Assembly: GCA_958450865.1 (NCBI GenBank)
Contig: CAUDNY010000004.1
Location: forward strand, 62,001 to 126,000
Length of the DNA stretch: 64,000 bases
Direction: 5' to 3'
Source of the DNA: an uncultured Collinsella sp.
Lineage (GTDB): Bacteria > Actinomycetota > Coriobacteriia > Coriobacteriales > Coriobacteriaceae
In this document: positions 32,858 through 40,529 of the stretch, one piece after another
Layout of the letters: the number at the start of each line of letters is the position of its first letter
How positions within the stretch are numbered: position 1 is the stretch's first letter
The notes under the pieces: model-generated
The model's database searches: none
Told to the model about the DNA's origin: nothing
Seen by the model: only the letters and a program-made list of their open reading frames with translations
Made by a program: the position numbers and the translations under genes

Positions 32858-32993
32858 GTCTACTCCCGGTGTTGGCATAAAAGGACGCGCACCATTGTAT
32901 ACGTGCCGTCGACGGCGCTCGGCTGCGATTCGTTTACGGTGATAGGGGCTGAGGGGTTTAAATATGAAGGAATTATGCTCTACGAGATTTTCC

Positions 32994-33022
32994 TTGCCGT
33001 TTACCGAACTCCCGCGTAATAT
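32994..33022 (+). promoter_or_regulatory. Promoter of the initiator tRNA gene
   Basis: TTGCCG (32994-32999), 17 bp, TAATAT (33017-33022), about 31 bp before the mature tRNA 5' end. Confidence 0.65.
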
Positions 33023-33053
33023 TCTTTCTTGCGCACATGAGGCGCCCAGACAT

Positions 33054-33130
33054 TGCGGGGTGGAGCAGTCTGGTAGCTCGCCGGGCTCATAACCCGGAGG
33101 TCGTAGGTTCAAATCCTGCCCCCGCGACCA
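33054..33130 (+). tRNA. Initiator tRNA-fMet (CAT anticodon)
   Basis: A 77-nt cloverleaf with encoded CCA at 33128-33130. The anticodon loop reads CTCATAA within the stem CCGGG / CCCGG, giving the three G-C pairs that mark bacterial initiators. The acceptor strands are TGCGGGG and CCCCGCG, so positions 1 and 72 are U and G instead of the usual C and A; the initiator's non-Watson-Crick 1-72 pair is kept in another form. The T-loop has GGTTCAAATCC. A promoter and a terminator flank it. Confidence 0.95.
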
Positions 33131-33139
33131 AGAACTTGC

Positions 33140-33169
33140 AGCTCGTCGGCCTAGCCGGCGAGCTTTTTT
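33140..33169 (+). terminator. Terminator of the initiator tRNA gene
   Basis: AGCTCGTCGGC (33140-33150) pairs with GCCGGCGAGCT (33154-33164), followed by a T6 run. Confidence 0.9.
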
Positions 33170-33215
33170 GTTATCTGACGACCATGTTTTCGGCACGGTT
33201 TTCAACCTCTCAAAC

Positions 33216-33278
33216 AAAATCTCGATCTGTAACGCGTAGACCCGATTTGGACGGCTAGATGTTACAGATCGAGATTTT
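33216..33278. repeat. TCTCGATCTGTAACA palindrome, copy 3
   Basis: Left arm AAAATCTCGATCTGTAAC, right arm GTTACAGATCGAGATTTT (18 nt each, exact), 27-nt spacer. It lies between the tRNA-fMet gene and the frameshifted regulator. Confidence 0.85.
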
Positions 33279-33299
33279 CCGGCAGCCGGCCCCCGTTTG

Positions 33300-33358
33300 T
33301 CTAAATCTGTAACACGAGGGACGGATTTTGCCGAGTAGCTGTTACAGATCGAGATTTT
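33300..33358. repeat. TCTCGATCTGTAACA palindrome, copy 4
   Basis: Degenerate left arm TCTAAATCTGTAACA and right arm TGTTACAGATCGAGATTTT. The spacer CGAGGGACGGATTTTG closely matches that of copy 7 at 35318. Confidence 0.8.
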
Positions 33359-33611
33359 GTTGTTGCTCTCCTTTATGAGTGAATCTTGACTCTTTTTATT
33401 ATGTGAGGCGGACGGGCTATCGATAATCACGGGCTGGATGGATTGACTTGTCGATTGATAGATTCCAATTGGAAGGAGCTGCGACGACCCTTAACGATCC
33501 TTAACTAGAAACAGTGACGTCTTAAAAACAATAAAGGGGCCGCTATGTAGGGGCCGTCTATACGATGCCTTTGACTTACACTTCTTTATGGAGCCATGTA
33601 AGGAGGCGGCA

Positions 33612-35053
33612 ATGCAGCAACCCATCGCGACAAACGATGTGATTCTATTTTCCACTCTCAGGAGAATCAGTACTTCGATCGAAAGAGCGCCCGCAAGGAT
33701 GACAAGGAGATTGCGAAGCATATTAGTGCATTCGCCAACTCGGCGGGAGGCAAGCTCGTTATCGGTATCGAGGATAATGGTGAGGTAACGGGCTTCAAGC
33801 GTAACGGCGCGCGCGACATTGAGAAATTCGAGCTCGCTGCGCTCACGACTTGCACGCCAACCCCTATTGTCCGCAAAGACCGAATCCCCGTGGTCAATTC
33901 TTCGGGCGAGGAGGACTTCGTTCTCGTTTTGGACATCGATGCCTCGACCAACCACTCTGTTGCTCGCGTGAGCGACGGCGAGGTTTTCTTGCGGCAGGAC
34001 GACAAGAGCGTGAGGCTCAGCCGCGAACAGGTATTTGCCCTCGAGTACGATAAGGGGCAGAGAATCTTCGAGGACGAGCTTGTTGAGGATTCCTCCCTAG
34101 ATGACGTAGACCATGAAGTGCTTGATCGCTACAAAGGGATTCTTGGAACCGAAGTTTCCGACGAGCAGGTCCTTAGAAGTCGTCGTTTTATGCGTGACGG
34201 AAAGCTGACCGTTGCTGGAGCCCTGCTATTCGCGCTGGATCCGTCCGCGATGATGCCACAGGCGCGAGTCCGTGTCCTGCGCTACGACGGCGTCAAAATG
34301 GAGACGGGCGAGCGTCTCAACATCACGAAAGAACGAAGCTTCTGTGGGCCGCTGCCTAAGGTGATCCAAGACGCCTACGAACTCATCTCGAGCATGCTCC
34401 GCGAATTTCAGTTCCTGGGGCCCGACGGGAAATTCCAGACCGTGCCTGAGTATCCTGAGTTCGCCTGGTTCGAGGGCTTGGTCAACGCGGTGACACATCG
34501 CGACTACTCGTTCCGCGGCGACTACATCCGGGTCTCGATGTTCGACGACCGTTTGGAAATCATCAGTCCAGGCGCGCTTCCCAATATCGTGACGCTCGAC
34601 AACATGAGGACCACTCGTTACTCGCGCAACCCACGCATCGCGCGCACGCTGGTTGAATTTGGTTGGGTTCGGGAGCTAAACGAGGGCGTCAAGCGCATTT
34701 ATACCGAGATGCAAAACTCTCTGCTCAATGATCCGGTCTACACGGAACCTGATGGGGCAAGGGTTCAGCTAACGCTTGAGAACAATATCGTTGCCAGAAC
34801 CGTAAGGAGAAGCGAGGCTCTCGAGGACAAGGTATCACCGGAGGTGATCGCCTCATTGGGGGAGTATGAGCTCGCCGCCGTCAGGTTGGCCTTTGCGAAC
34901 GGAAGGGTGACAGCAAGGGAGCTTGCAGCGCACATCGGGAGAAATCGCCGCACAGCAAGCCGGGTGCTTGGTAAGTTAATTGAGGAAGACGGGCTGCTCG
35001 AATGGCACGGCTCATCCCATAACGACCCAAAACAGTTCTACACGATAAGGTAA
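33612..35053 (+). pseudogene. AlbA_2 / HATPase_c_4-type ATP-binding regulator with a 5' frameshift
   Basis: The gene would encode about 480 residues: an N-terminal Schlafen-AlbA_2 domain (Q-Y-F-D-R-K-S-A-R start, F-A-N-S-A-G-G), a HATPase_c_4-like domain around L-V-N-A-V-T-H-R-D-Y, and a C-terminal winged helix. This architecture is typical of putative transcriptional regulators. A good AAGGAGG site (33600-33606) and ATG (33612) open a frame that leaves the domain's frame after codon 13. Adding one T to the TTTT run at 33648-33651 restores a single frame (I-L-F-F-H-S-Q-E-N-Q-Y-F). As sequenced, only the part from a GTG at 33890, without a ribosome site, is open to the stop. This may be a real loss, a switchable tract, a -1 ribosomal shift, or a sequencing error. 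Confidence 0.75.
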
Positions 35054-35068
35054 GGTGGTCGATTTATT

Positions 35069-35108
35069 TCGCACCTCTGTCGCAGTAATGTCGCACCTCT
35101 GTCGCAGT
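35069..35108. repeat. Two direct copies of an 18-bp sequence
   Basis: TCGCACCTCTGTCGCAGT occurs at 35069-35086 and 35091-35108, a 22-bp period. It lies just after the regulator's stop. Function unknown. Confidence 0.7.
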
Positions 35109-35152
35109 GGCTTCGATGACGCGTGGATATAGTCCCTCGGCAAATCTCAAAC

Positions 35153-35213
35153 AAAATCTCAATCTGTAACGGGTAGGGGTCAAAAGCGGGCCTAGATGTT
35201 ACGGATTGAGATT
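35153..35213. repeat. TCTCGATCTGTAACA palindrome, copy 5
   Basis: Left arm AAAATCTCAATCTGTAAC, right arm GTTACGGATTGAGATT, spacer with GGGTAGGGGTCAAAAGCGGG. Confidence 0.8.
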
Positions 35214-35236
35214 GTTGAGGATGGGCCGAGGGGAAT

Positions 35237-35296
35237 GTCTCGATCTGTAACAGGTGGGGCCGTTTTTGGCCGATAGATGTTACAGAACGAGATTTT
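35237..35296. repeat. TCTCGATCTGTAACA palindrome, copy 6
   Basis: Left arm GTCTCGATCTGTAACA, right arm TGTTACAGAACGAGAT. With copy 7 it forms a block that is nearly the same as the copy 3-4 block before the regulator. Confidence 0.78.
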
Positions 35297-35317
35297 TCGG
35301 CAGCCGGCCCCCATTTA

Positions 35318-35373
35318 TCTAATTCTGTAACACGAGGGATGGATTTTGTCGAGTAGCTGTTACAGATTTAGAT
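35318..35373. repeat. TCTCGATCTGTAACA palindrome, copy 7
   Basis: Left arm TCTAATTCTGTAACA, right arm TGTTACAGATTTAGA; spacer CGAGGGATGGATTTTG matches copy 4 except one base. Confidence 0.78.
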
Positions 35374-35391
35374 GTTCTAGCGGGCCGGGTT

Positions 35392-35458
35392 GGTTTGTCT
35401 CGATCTGTAACAGGTGGAGGCCAAAAGTGGGCCTAGCTGTTACAGATTGAGACAAACC
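35392..35458. repeat. TCTCGATCTGTAACA palindrome, copy 8
   Basis: The longest arms: GGTTTGTCTCGATCTGTAAC and its near-complement GTTACAGATTGAGACAAACC. The spacer contains GGCCAAAAGTGGGCC. Confidence 0.82.
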
Positions 35459-35593
35459 GACGGGCCGTCCGCTCCATCCACCTGCCGCCACCTGATATTC
35501 GCCGATTTTCGTTGTGCCGCTGTACCTCCATGCCATATCCTTTAGACAACTACGCGGCATCATCGCCGCCGCGCCTACAAGAGAGGAATGTCC

Positions 35594-37624
35594 ATGACCG
35601 CACCTGCATCCAAGCTGCTCCAGCCCATTACGGTTGGCCCCCTTGAGCTCAAAAACCGCATTATGTTCCCGCCGCTGACCACCGGCTACGAGGAGCGCGA
35701 CGGTTCCATCGGCGAGCGCAGCCTGGCTTTTTACGAGCGCCTGGCCCGTGGCGGCGTGAGCTACATCGTCATCGGCGACGTCGCTCCCGTCATGACCGCG
35801 AGCCCCACGCCCAAGCTGGCGACCGACGCCCAGATCCCCACGTTTAAGGCACTGGCCGACGCCGTCCACAAGCACGGTGCCAAGGTCGCGCTGCAGCTGT
35901 TCCACCCCGAGTACGACGTGCCCGGCGTCGGTCGCATGGTCATGGGTTCCATGGCTGCCGCCAAGGCCGCGCAGGAGGCCAAGGCCGCCGGCGACGAGGA
36001 GACCTTTGCCGCCAAGATGGCCGAGTCCAACGAGATCCGCAAGCAGGCCTACGCCAAGCTGCACCACGACATGCAGCACTTTGTGAACGAGGCCACCGTG
36101 GAGCAGCTCACCCAGATCAAGGAAGCCATCGCCGCCTCGGCAGCTCGCGCGCAGCAGGCCGGGATCGACGCCATCGAGGTCCACGGTGACCGTCTGGTGG
36201 GTTCGCTGTGCTCGGCCATCCTCAACCAGCGCACCGACGAGTACGGCGGCTCGTTCGAGAACCGCGTCCGCTACGCACTCGAGGTCGTCGCCGCCATTAA
36301 GGAGGCCGCGCCGGAGCTGATGGTGGAGTACAAGCTCCCCGTGATCATGGAGAACCCCGACGGCACGCCGCGCGGCAAGGGCGGCCTGCAGCCCGATGAG
36401 GCCTGCGAGTTTGCCAAGCTGCTCGAGGGCGCGGGCATCGATATGATCCAGGTCGCACAGGCAAACCACACCGGCAACATGGGCGACACCATTCCGCCCA
36501 TGGGCGCCATGCCCTACAACTGGACGCTGCCCGTGGCCGAGCGCGTCAAGGCCCTGGTCTCCGTGCCGGTGGCAACCGTCGGCCGCGTGGTCTCGGTCGA
36601 GGCGGGCGAGAAGATCCTGGAAGACGGTTCGGCCGACATCGTCGCGTACGGCCGCTCGCTCATGTGCGACCCCGACATTGCGCTGAAGGCCGCCACGGGT
36701 GAGCCCATTCGCGAGTGCCTCAACTGCAACAAGGGCTGCGTCGACGCGATTCAAAACCGCAAGTACATCTCGTGCGTGCTCAATGCCGAGAACGGCGACG
36801 AGGCGACCATCGCCATCAAGCCGGGCGAGGGCGACAAGAAGATCGCTGTGGTGGGCGGCGGTATTGCCGGCCTGGAGGCCGCGCGCGTGGCGGCCAAGCG
36901 CGGCTACGATGTGACCGTCTACGAGGCGAGCGATCATCTGGGCGGCCAGATTGTGCTGGCGGCGGCGCCTCCGCGCAAGGACGAGATCATGCGCTCGGTC
37001 GAGTATTACGAGAAGATTCTGCCTGGCCTGGGCGTGAAGGTTGAGCTCAACCATGCCGCTAGCCCCGCGGACCTCAACGCCGCCGACGCCGCGATTGTGG
37101 CTGTGGGCGCACACGACGTGGTCATCCCCGTTCCGGGCGCCGACTCGGAGAAGGTCGTCTCGAGCTGGGACGTGCTGGCCGGTAAGGTGGAACTTGCGGG
37201 CCGCGTCGCCGTCATCGGCGGCGGCCTGGTGGGCACCGAGACTGCCGAGTACCTGCTGCAGCACGGCTGCGAGGTGGCGATCGTGGAGATGCTCGACAAG
37301 ATTGCCGCGGGCGAGTCCGAGACCATTCTGCCGCTGATCATGAGCGACTTCGCAGAGCACAACGTGGAGCAGCACGTGAAGACCCGCCTGACCGCCATTA
37401 CCGACGAGGGCGTGGAGGCCATTCGCACCACCGAGGACGGCGCCGAGGAGCCGGTGAAGATCGCCTGCGATTACGTGGTGATGGCCGTGGGCTCCAAGGC
37501 CAACGCGTTTGACCTGGACGGCGTGACGGTGCCCGTGACCTGCGTGGGCGACTGCTCGGGCGAGCGCACCGCCGACATTGCAAGCGCCATTCGCACGGCG
37601 TATCACGCGGCCAACGAGCTCTAA
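35594..37624 (+). CDS. Old-Yellow-Enzyme-type FMN/FAD/4Fe-4S oxidoreductase (2,4-dienoyl-CoA reductase / enoate reductase family)
   Basis: A 676-residue enzyme. Residues about 1-375 form the FMN TIM barrel (L-L-Q-P-I-T-V-G then L-K-N-R-I near the start). A cysteine cluster C-L-N-C-N-K-G-C followed by S-C-V-L-N (about 375-400) fits the 4Fe-4S site. The rest is a FAD/NAD(P) reductase with G-G-G-I-A-G-L-E-A-A (about 420) and I-G-G-G-L-V-G-T-E (about 540). The family reduces activated C=C bonds, including enoates, dienoyl-CoAs and bile-acid or plant-derived compounds; the substrate here is unknown. The barrel holds an Ala/Lys/Glu-rich insertion near 115-160. The ATG at 35594 is seven bases after GAGAGGA; one six bases earlier is too close. 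A terminator follows. Confidence 0.88.
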   Translation: MTAPASKLLQPITVGPLELKNRIMFPPLTTGYEERDGSIGERSLAFYERLARGGVSYIVIGDVAPVMTASPTPKLATDAQIPTFKALADAVHKHGAKVALQLFHPEYDVPGVGRMVMGSMAAAKAAQEAKAAGDEETFAAKMAESNEIRKQAYAKLHHDMQHFVNEATVEQLTQIKEAIAASAARAQQAGIDAIEVHGDRLVGSLCSAILNQRTDEYGGSFENRVRYALEVVAAIKEAAPELMVEYKLPVIMENPDGTPRGKGGLQPDEACEFAKLLEGAGIDMIQVAQANHTGNMGDTIPPMGAMPYNWTLPVAERVKALVSVPVATVGRVVSVEAGEKILEDGSADIVAYGRSLMCDPDIALKAATGEPIRECLNCNKGCVDAIQNRKYISCVLNAENGDEATIAIKPGEGDKKIAVVGGGIAGLEAARVAAKRGYDVTVYEASDHLGGQIVLAAAPPRKDEIMRSVEYYEKILPGLGVKVELNHAASPADLNAADAAIVAVGAHDVVIPVPGADSEKVVSSWDVLAGKVELAGRVAVIGGGLVGTETAEYLLQHGCEVAIVEMLDKIAAGESETILPLIMSDFAEHNVEQHVKTRLTAITDEGVEAIRTTEDGAEEPVKIACDYVVMAVGSKANAFDLDGVTVPVTCVGDCSGERTADIASAIRTAYHAANEL

Positions 37625-37650
37625 GCAAGAAAGCTATCGCGTATTGAGTG

Positions 37651-37686
37651 GGCGGGGAGTGCCGTATCGGTGCTCCCCGCCTTTTT
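37651..37686 (+). terminator. Terminator of the Old-Yellow-Enzyme-type gene
   Basis: GGCGGGGAG (37651-37659) pairs with CTCCCCGCC (37673-37681), followed by a T5 run. Confidence 0.85.
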
Positions 37687-37717
37687 GCCAATAGAGTGTC
37701 CCTGATCAGCGGGTTCA

Positions 37718-37821
37718 GAAAATCCGAATCTTGAGCACCCGAAAATCCGAATCCTTAGAACATGAAAATCCGAACTATATGAACACGAAAATCCGAATCG
37801 CAACCACCCGAAAATCCGAAT
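37718..37821 (+). repeat. Five phased 23-bp direct repeats (GAAAATCCGAAT core)
   Basis: The 12-bp core GAAAATCCGAAT (last base C in the third) starts at 37718, 37741, 37764, 37787 and 37810, an exact 23-bp period; the 11-bp spacers differ. The array ends at a probable extended -10 box just before the DUF4143 ATPase gene, so it is probably a binding array for a regulator, perhaps the gene's own product or an unknown factor. Confidence 0.85.
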
Positions 37822-37822
37822 T

Positions 37823-37831
37823 TGCTACAGT
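37823..37831 (+). promoter_or_regulatory. Probable extended -10 promoter of the DUF4143 ATPase gene
   Basis: TG-C-TACAGT directly after the last repeat; the last repeat core and the spacer before it would cover the -35 region, which has no consensus hexamer. Confidence 0.5.
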
Positions 37832-37880
37832 GGAATAGAAGAATCAGAAAGCAGGACCTGGAAATCTGCGGGGGCGGCTC

Positions 37881-39185
37881 ATGGCAGGCGAGAGGCTACA
37901 TCGGGACGGATACATCCCACGTATCGTGGATGCGCAAATCGAGCGCTACCTTCGTGTCTTTGGCGCGGTCGAGATTGCGGGCACCAAGTGGTGCGGCAAG
38001 ACGTGGGCCGCGCTTGAGCACGGGGCGTCCGCCTCGTATGTCGACGAGAATCTCGACCTCGCGCGTGCCGACCCGGCGATGATGTTGCTGGGAGACCGTC
38101 CGCATATCATCGACGAGTGGCAGCGCGTTCCCCAGATTTGGGACTACGTTAGACACGAGGTTGACCGCACCCGGGGTACGCGCGGCGCCTATATCCTCAC
38201 GGGTTCCGCCACGCCTGCGTTTGGCTCAAAGGGGGAGGCGCCCGCGCATAGTGGAGCCGGCCGCATCGGCCGCGTCCGCATGCACCCCATGACGCTCGCC
38301 GAGACAGGTGAGTCCAACGGCAAGGTGAGCCTGGCGGGCTTGTTTGAGCATCGTTTTGAGCCCTGCCGGTGCAATGGCGATACACCGGGGCTTGTCGAAG
38401 CCGCCTGCCGCGGCGGCTGGCCCGAGGCGATCGATATGGTTTCGGCTGACGCCCAGCTCATCGCCCGCGAATATCTCAACACTACGTTTTCGAGCGGCTT
38501 CCCGGCGGTCGGTCTCGACCCCGATATTGCTCGTCGAGTCTCCGCATCGATCGCGCGCAATCTGGGACAGGCAACCACGTATAAAACGATTCTTATGGAT
38601 ATGTTCGGTGCCGAGGAGGAGCCCGCAGCGTTTGCCGATGAGACCAAGGTGCGCAGGTACTTGGATGCTCTCAAAGGCATGTTCATTCTCGAGGAGGTCC
38701 CCGGTTGGGTTCCCGCCGCGCGCGACAAACGGCGCTTTGCCGTCAAGCCCAAGCGCTATCTGGCAGATCCGAGCCTTGCTTGCGCCTTGCTAGGTATGTC
38801 CTTGCAGGCGCTGCTTGCCGACTGGCAGACATTTGGTCTGGTGTTTGAGAATTTGGTCATACGCGACCTTTCGGTCTACGCACGTTCGCTCGACCTGCTG
38901 GATAGCACGCCCGTGCGCTATTATCGCGACGATTCGGGCCTTGAGTGCGATGCTATCGTGCAGCTAGCCGACGGACGGTGGGCCGCCTTTGAGATTAAGG
39001 TAAGTGAAGATAAAGCGAGCGCCGGCGTTGAGAGCCTCAAGCGCGTTCGCAAGAAGGTCTGTGGAAATCCTCGTTCACGCACACGCGAACCGGAGTTTAT
39101 GGCCGTGATTGTGGGGGTGGGTGAGTACGCCCGCGAGGTCGAGGACAGTATCTACGTGATACCCGTGCGCGCGCTGGGGCGTTAA
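37881..39185 (+). CDS. AAA ATPase with DUF4143 domain
   Basis: A 434-residue member of the AAA_14 / DUF4143 group, common in gut anaerobes and of unknown function. The Walker A is the group's variant G-T-K-W-C-G-K-T (34-41), with Walker B-like P-H-I-I-D-E-W-Q (about 75-82) and a sensor segment I-L-T-G-S-A-T. The DUF4143 part (about 200-410) holds Y-L-A-D-P-S-L-A and the E-C-D-A-I-V-Q nuclease-like core with F-E-I-K-V, resembling PD-(D/E)XK folds. No partner gene is adjacent. The start at 37881 follows a GGGGGCGG stretch. The repeat array upstream suggests tight control. Confidence 0.88.
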   Translation: MAGERLHRDGYIPRIVDAQIERYLRVFGAVEIAGTKWCGKTWAALEHGASASYVDENLDLARADPAMMLLGDRPHIIDEWQRVPQIWDYVRHEVDRTRGTRGAYILTGSATPAFGSKGEAPAHSGAGRIGRVRMHPMTLAETGESNGKVSLAGLFEHRFEPCRCNGDTPGLVEAACRGGWPEAIDMVSADAQLIAREYLNTTFSSGFPAVGLDPDIARRVSASIARNLGQATTYKTILMDMFGAEEEPAAFADETKVRRYLDALKGMFILEEVPGWVPAARDKRRFAVKPKRYLADPSLACALLGMSLQALLADWQTFGLVFENLVIRDLSVYARSLDLLDSTPVRYYRDDSGLECDAIVQLADGRWAAFEIKVSEDKASAGVESLKRVRKKVCGNPRSRTREPEFMAVIVGVGEYAREVEDSIYVIPVRALGR

Positions 39186-39223
39186 GGGGCGCCACGCCGT
39201 GTGTTCTCCGCCCGGCGCTACGG

Positions 39224-39294
39224 ATTGGTGCAAGGGGGGGGTTAGGTTTGTGTGCACCATGTTGGTGCGAAGTAACCTGACCCCCTTGCACCAA
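39224..39294. repeat. TTGGTGCAAGGGG palindrome
   Basis: The left arm (39224-39248), containing TTGGTGCAAGGGGG and TTAGGTT, pairs with AACCTGACCCCCTTGCACCAA (39274-39294) with small mismatches, enclosing an inner TGCACCATGTTGGTGC hairpin. It shares TGCACCA words with 8601-8687. It may end ATPase-gene transcription. Confidence 0.65.
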
Positions 39295-39328
39295 GGATTT
39301 GACTTTTAAGACATCATTAAGGCTTGCG

Positions 39329-39357
39329 TTGTGGAGCAAACCGCAGGTCAATGCTAT
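39329..39357 (+). promoter_or_regulatory. Possible promoter of the surface locus
   Basis: TTGTGG, 17 bp, TGCTAT, about 117 bp before the first gene. Match is moderate and other placements are possible. Confidence 0.35.
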
Positions 39358-39473
39358 TCTTTTACCTTATCGTATGGTGTTGTATTCTGCCTGAATTCTA
39401 TGCCTACGAGCAACGGATTGATCGCGACCAAGCGGAAAGGACGGCACGCCCGCTAGCAGGGCAAACGTAAACG

Positions 39474-40529
39474 ATGAGTGGCATGGACCGATATAGCGAG
39501 CTCCAGCAGCACAAGACGGCGGCCGAGTACCGCCAAGCTGCCGACGAGCACGTGCGGACCCTCAAGGATTTCTGGAAGGATTTCCTGGTGAGCGGTCTGT
39601 TTGTGCTGGCCGCCATCGTTGCCATCTTTGCATGCCTGGCCTGGTTTGCCGCGAACAATCGAGTGAGCGCCACGGGGAGTACGATTGGGGCGAAGGGCCC
39701 GCGGTTTGTGCTCTCGGGAACGCAGGGCGGCACGGCGGGTAAGTACGACGCCCAGGACAACTACGCGTCGGACAGTACAAGCCTTGCCGTGAACAATCTT
39801 TTCAACCTCAATAACATGAGTGCCGATGGCAGTCTCTCTCCGGGATCGGCGGGCCAGCTTCAGCTCAACGTCAAGCCGCTCTGCAACGACCTGCACGATA
39901 TTACGGTGGAGATGACCTGGGAGATTTCTGTCCAGACGAGTGCTGTCGGCACGGGCTCAGCTGCGGATGCATCGAAAAACGAAGAGATTATTAACTCGCT
40001 TAAAGATTTGGTGCGCGGTCATATCCTGGTTTTTCAGGGCAAAGACACCTCTGGCTTTTACTCCAATCCGCTGGTCCCCACGACAACCACGGTGACCCAG
40101 GACGGAGCCAGCGTTACCGTCATCACGCAGAGCTTTACCATTCCGGCGTCGGACTTTTGCCCTGCGGACTCAAATAGCACGACCAAAACCGTACCCAAAA
40201 CCCTCTACTGGATTTGGTCGGAGCAGTTTAAGAGCTACGTTCGCACGGGCAACGCCGGCTATGGTGGCAACCTTTTTGCGAGCACGGACCCCGCCGCGGG
40301 ATACGCAGCCCTCGTCGGCGACATCAACAATAACCACGCGCGCTATTTCCGCGCCGATAGCACGAGCGTGCCAGGTCAGGCGCCTAGCGCGGTTCCGCCT
40401 GTCGGAGCCGGCATGTCCTCTGCGGATGTGGAAACCTGCGCCAGCTACTACAACAACGCCGACGAGATTATCGGCAAGAACGTCAAGTACATTCGCGTGC
40501 GCTTCACCGCCAAGGAGGCGGATAAATAA
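39474..40529 (+). CDS. Exported single-span protein, surface locus gene 1
   Basis: A 351-residue protein of no recognised family. An N-terminal charged segment (1-36) precedes one membrane helix (about 37-59) ending W-F-A-A-N-N-R-V, then an extracytoplasmic domain of about 280 residues rich in Thr, Ser, Asn and beta-strand-like sequence. The segment after the membrane (S-A-T-G-S-T-I-G then F-V-L-S-G) recalls the start of TasA/camelysin-type proteins, which is only a suggestion. Three cysteines outside (near 136, 229 and 323) may form a disulfide. The next gene begins at once after the stop (TAA ATG). It is the first gene of a four-gene locus ending with the giant protein. Confidence 0.75.
   Translation: MSGMDRYSELQQHKTAAEYRQAADEHVRTLKDFWKDFLVSGLFVLAAIVAIFACLAWFAANNRVSATGSTIGAKGPRFVLSGTQGGTAGKYDAQDNYASDSTSLAVNNLFNLNNMSADGSLSPGSAGQLQLNVKPLCNDLHDITVEMTWEISVQTSAVGTGSAADASKNEEIINSLKDLVRGHILVFQGKDTSGFYSNPLVPTTTTVTQDGASVTVITQSFTIPASDFCPADSNSTTKTVPKTLYWIWSEQFKSYVRTGNAGYGGNLFASTDPAAGYAALVGDINNNHARYFRADSTSVPGQAPSAVPPVGAGMSSADVETCASYYNNADEIIGKNVKYIRVRFTAKEADK

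Noticed and set aside
33131..33215. A further tRNA or integration site directly behind tRNA-fMet
   Set aside because: Only a terminator is seen; no second cloverleaf and no integrase gene or copy of the tRNA 3' end was found downstream.
33588..33788. A separate 66-residue gene before the AlbA_2 regulator
   Set aside because: Its first part is the true start of the regulator, and the remainder is out-of-frame reading after the frameshift.
35360..37606. A 748-codon open frame on the minus strand opposite the Old-Yellow-Enzyme-type gene
   Set aside because: It mirrors the codon positions of a clear enzyme gene in high-GC DNA, has His/Gly/Val-rich low-information sequence, and has no ribosome site.
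37718..37821. The five phased repeats as a CRISPR array
   Set aside because: Repeat cores are only 12 bp and spacers 11 bp, far below CRISPR sizes, and no cas genes are present.
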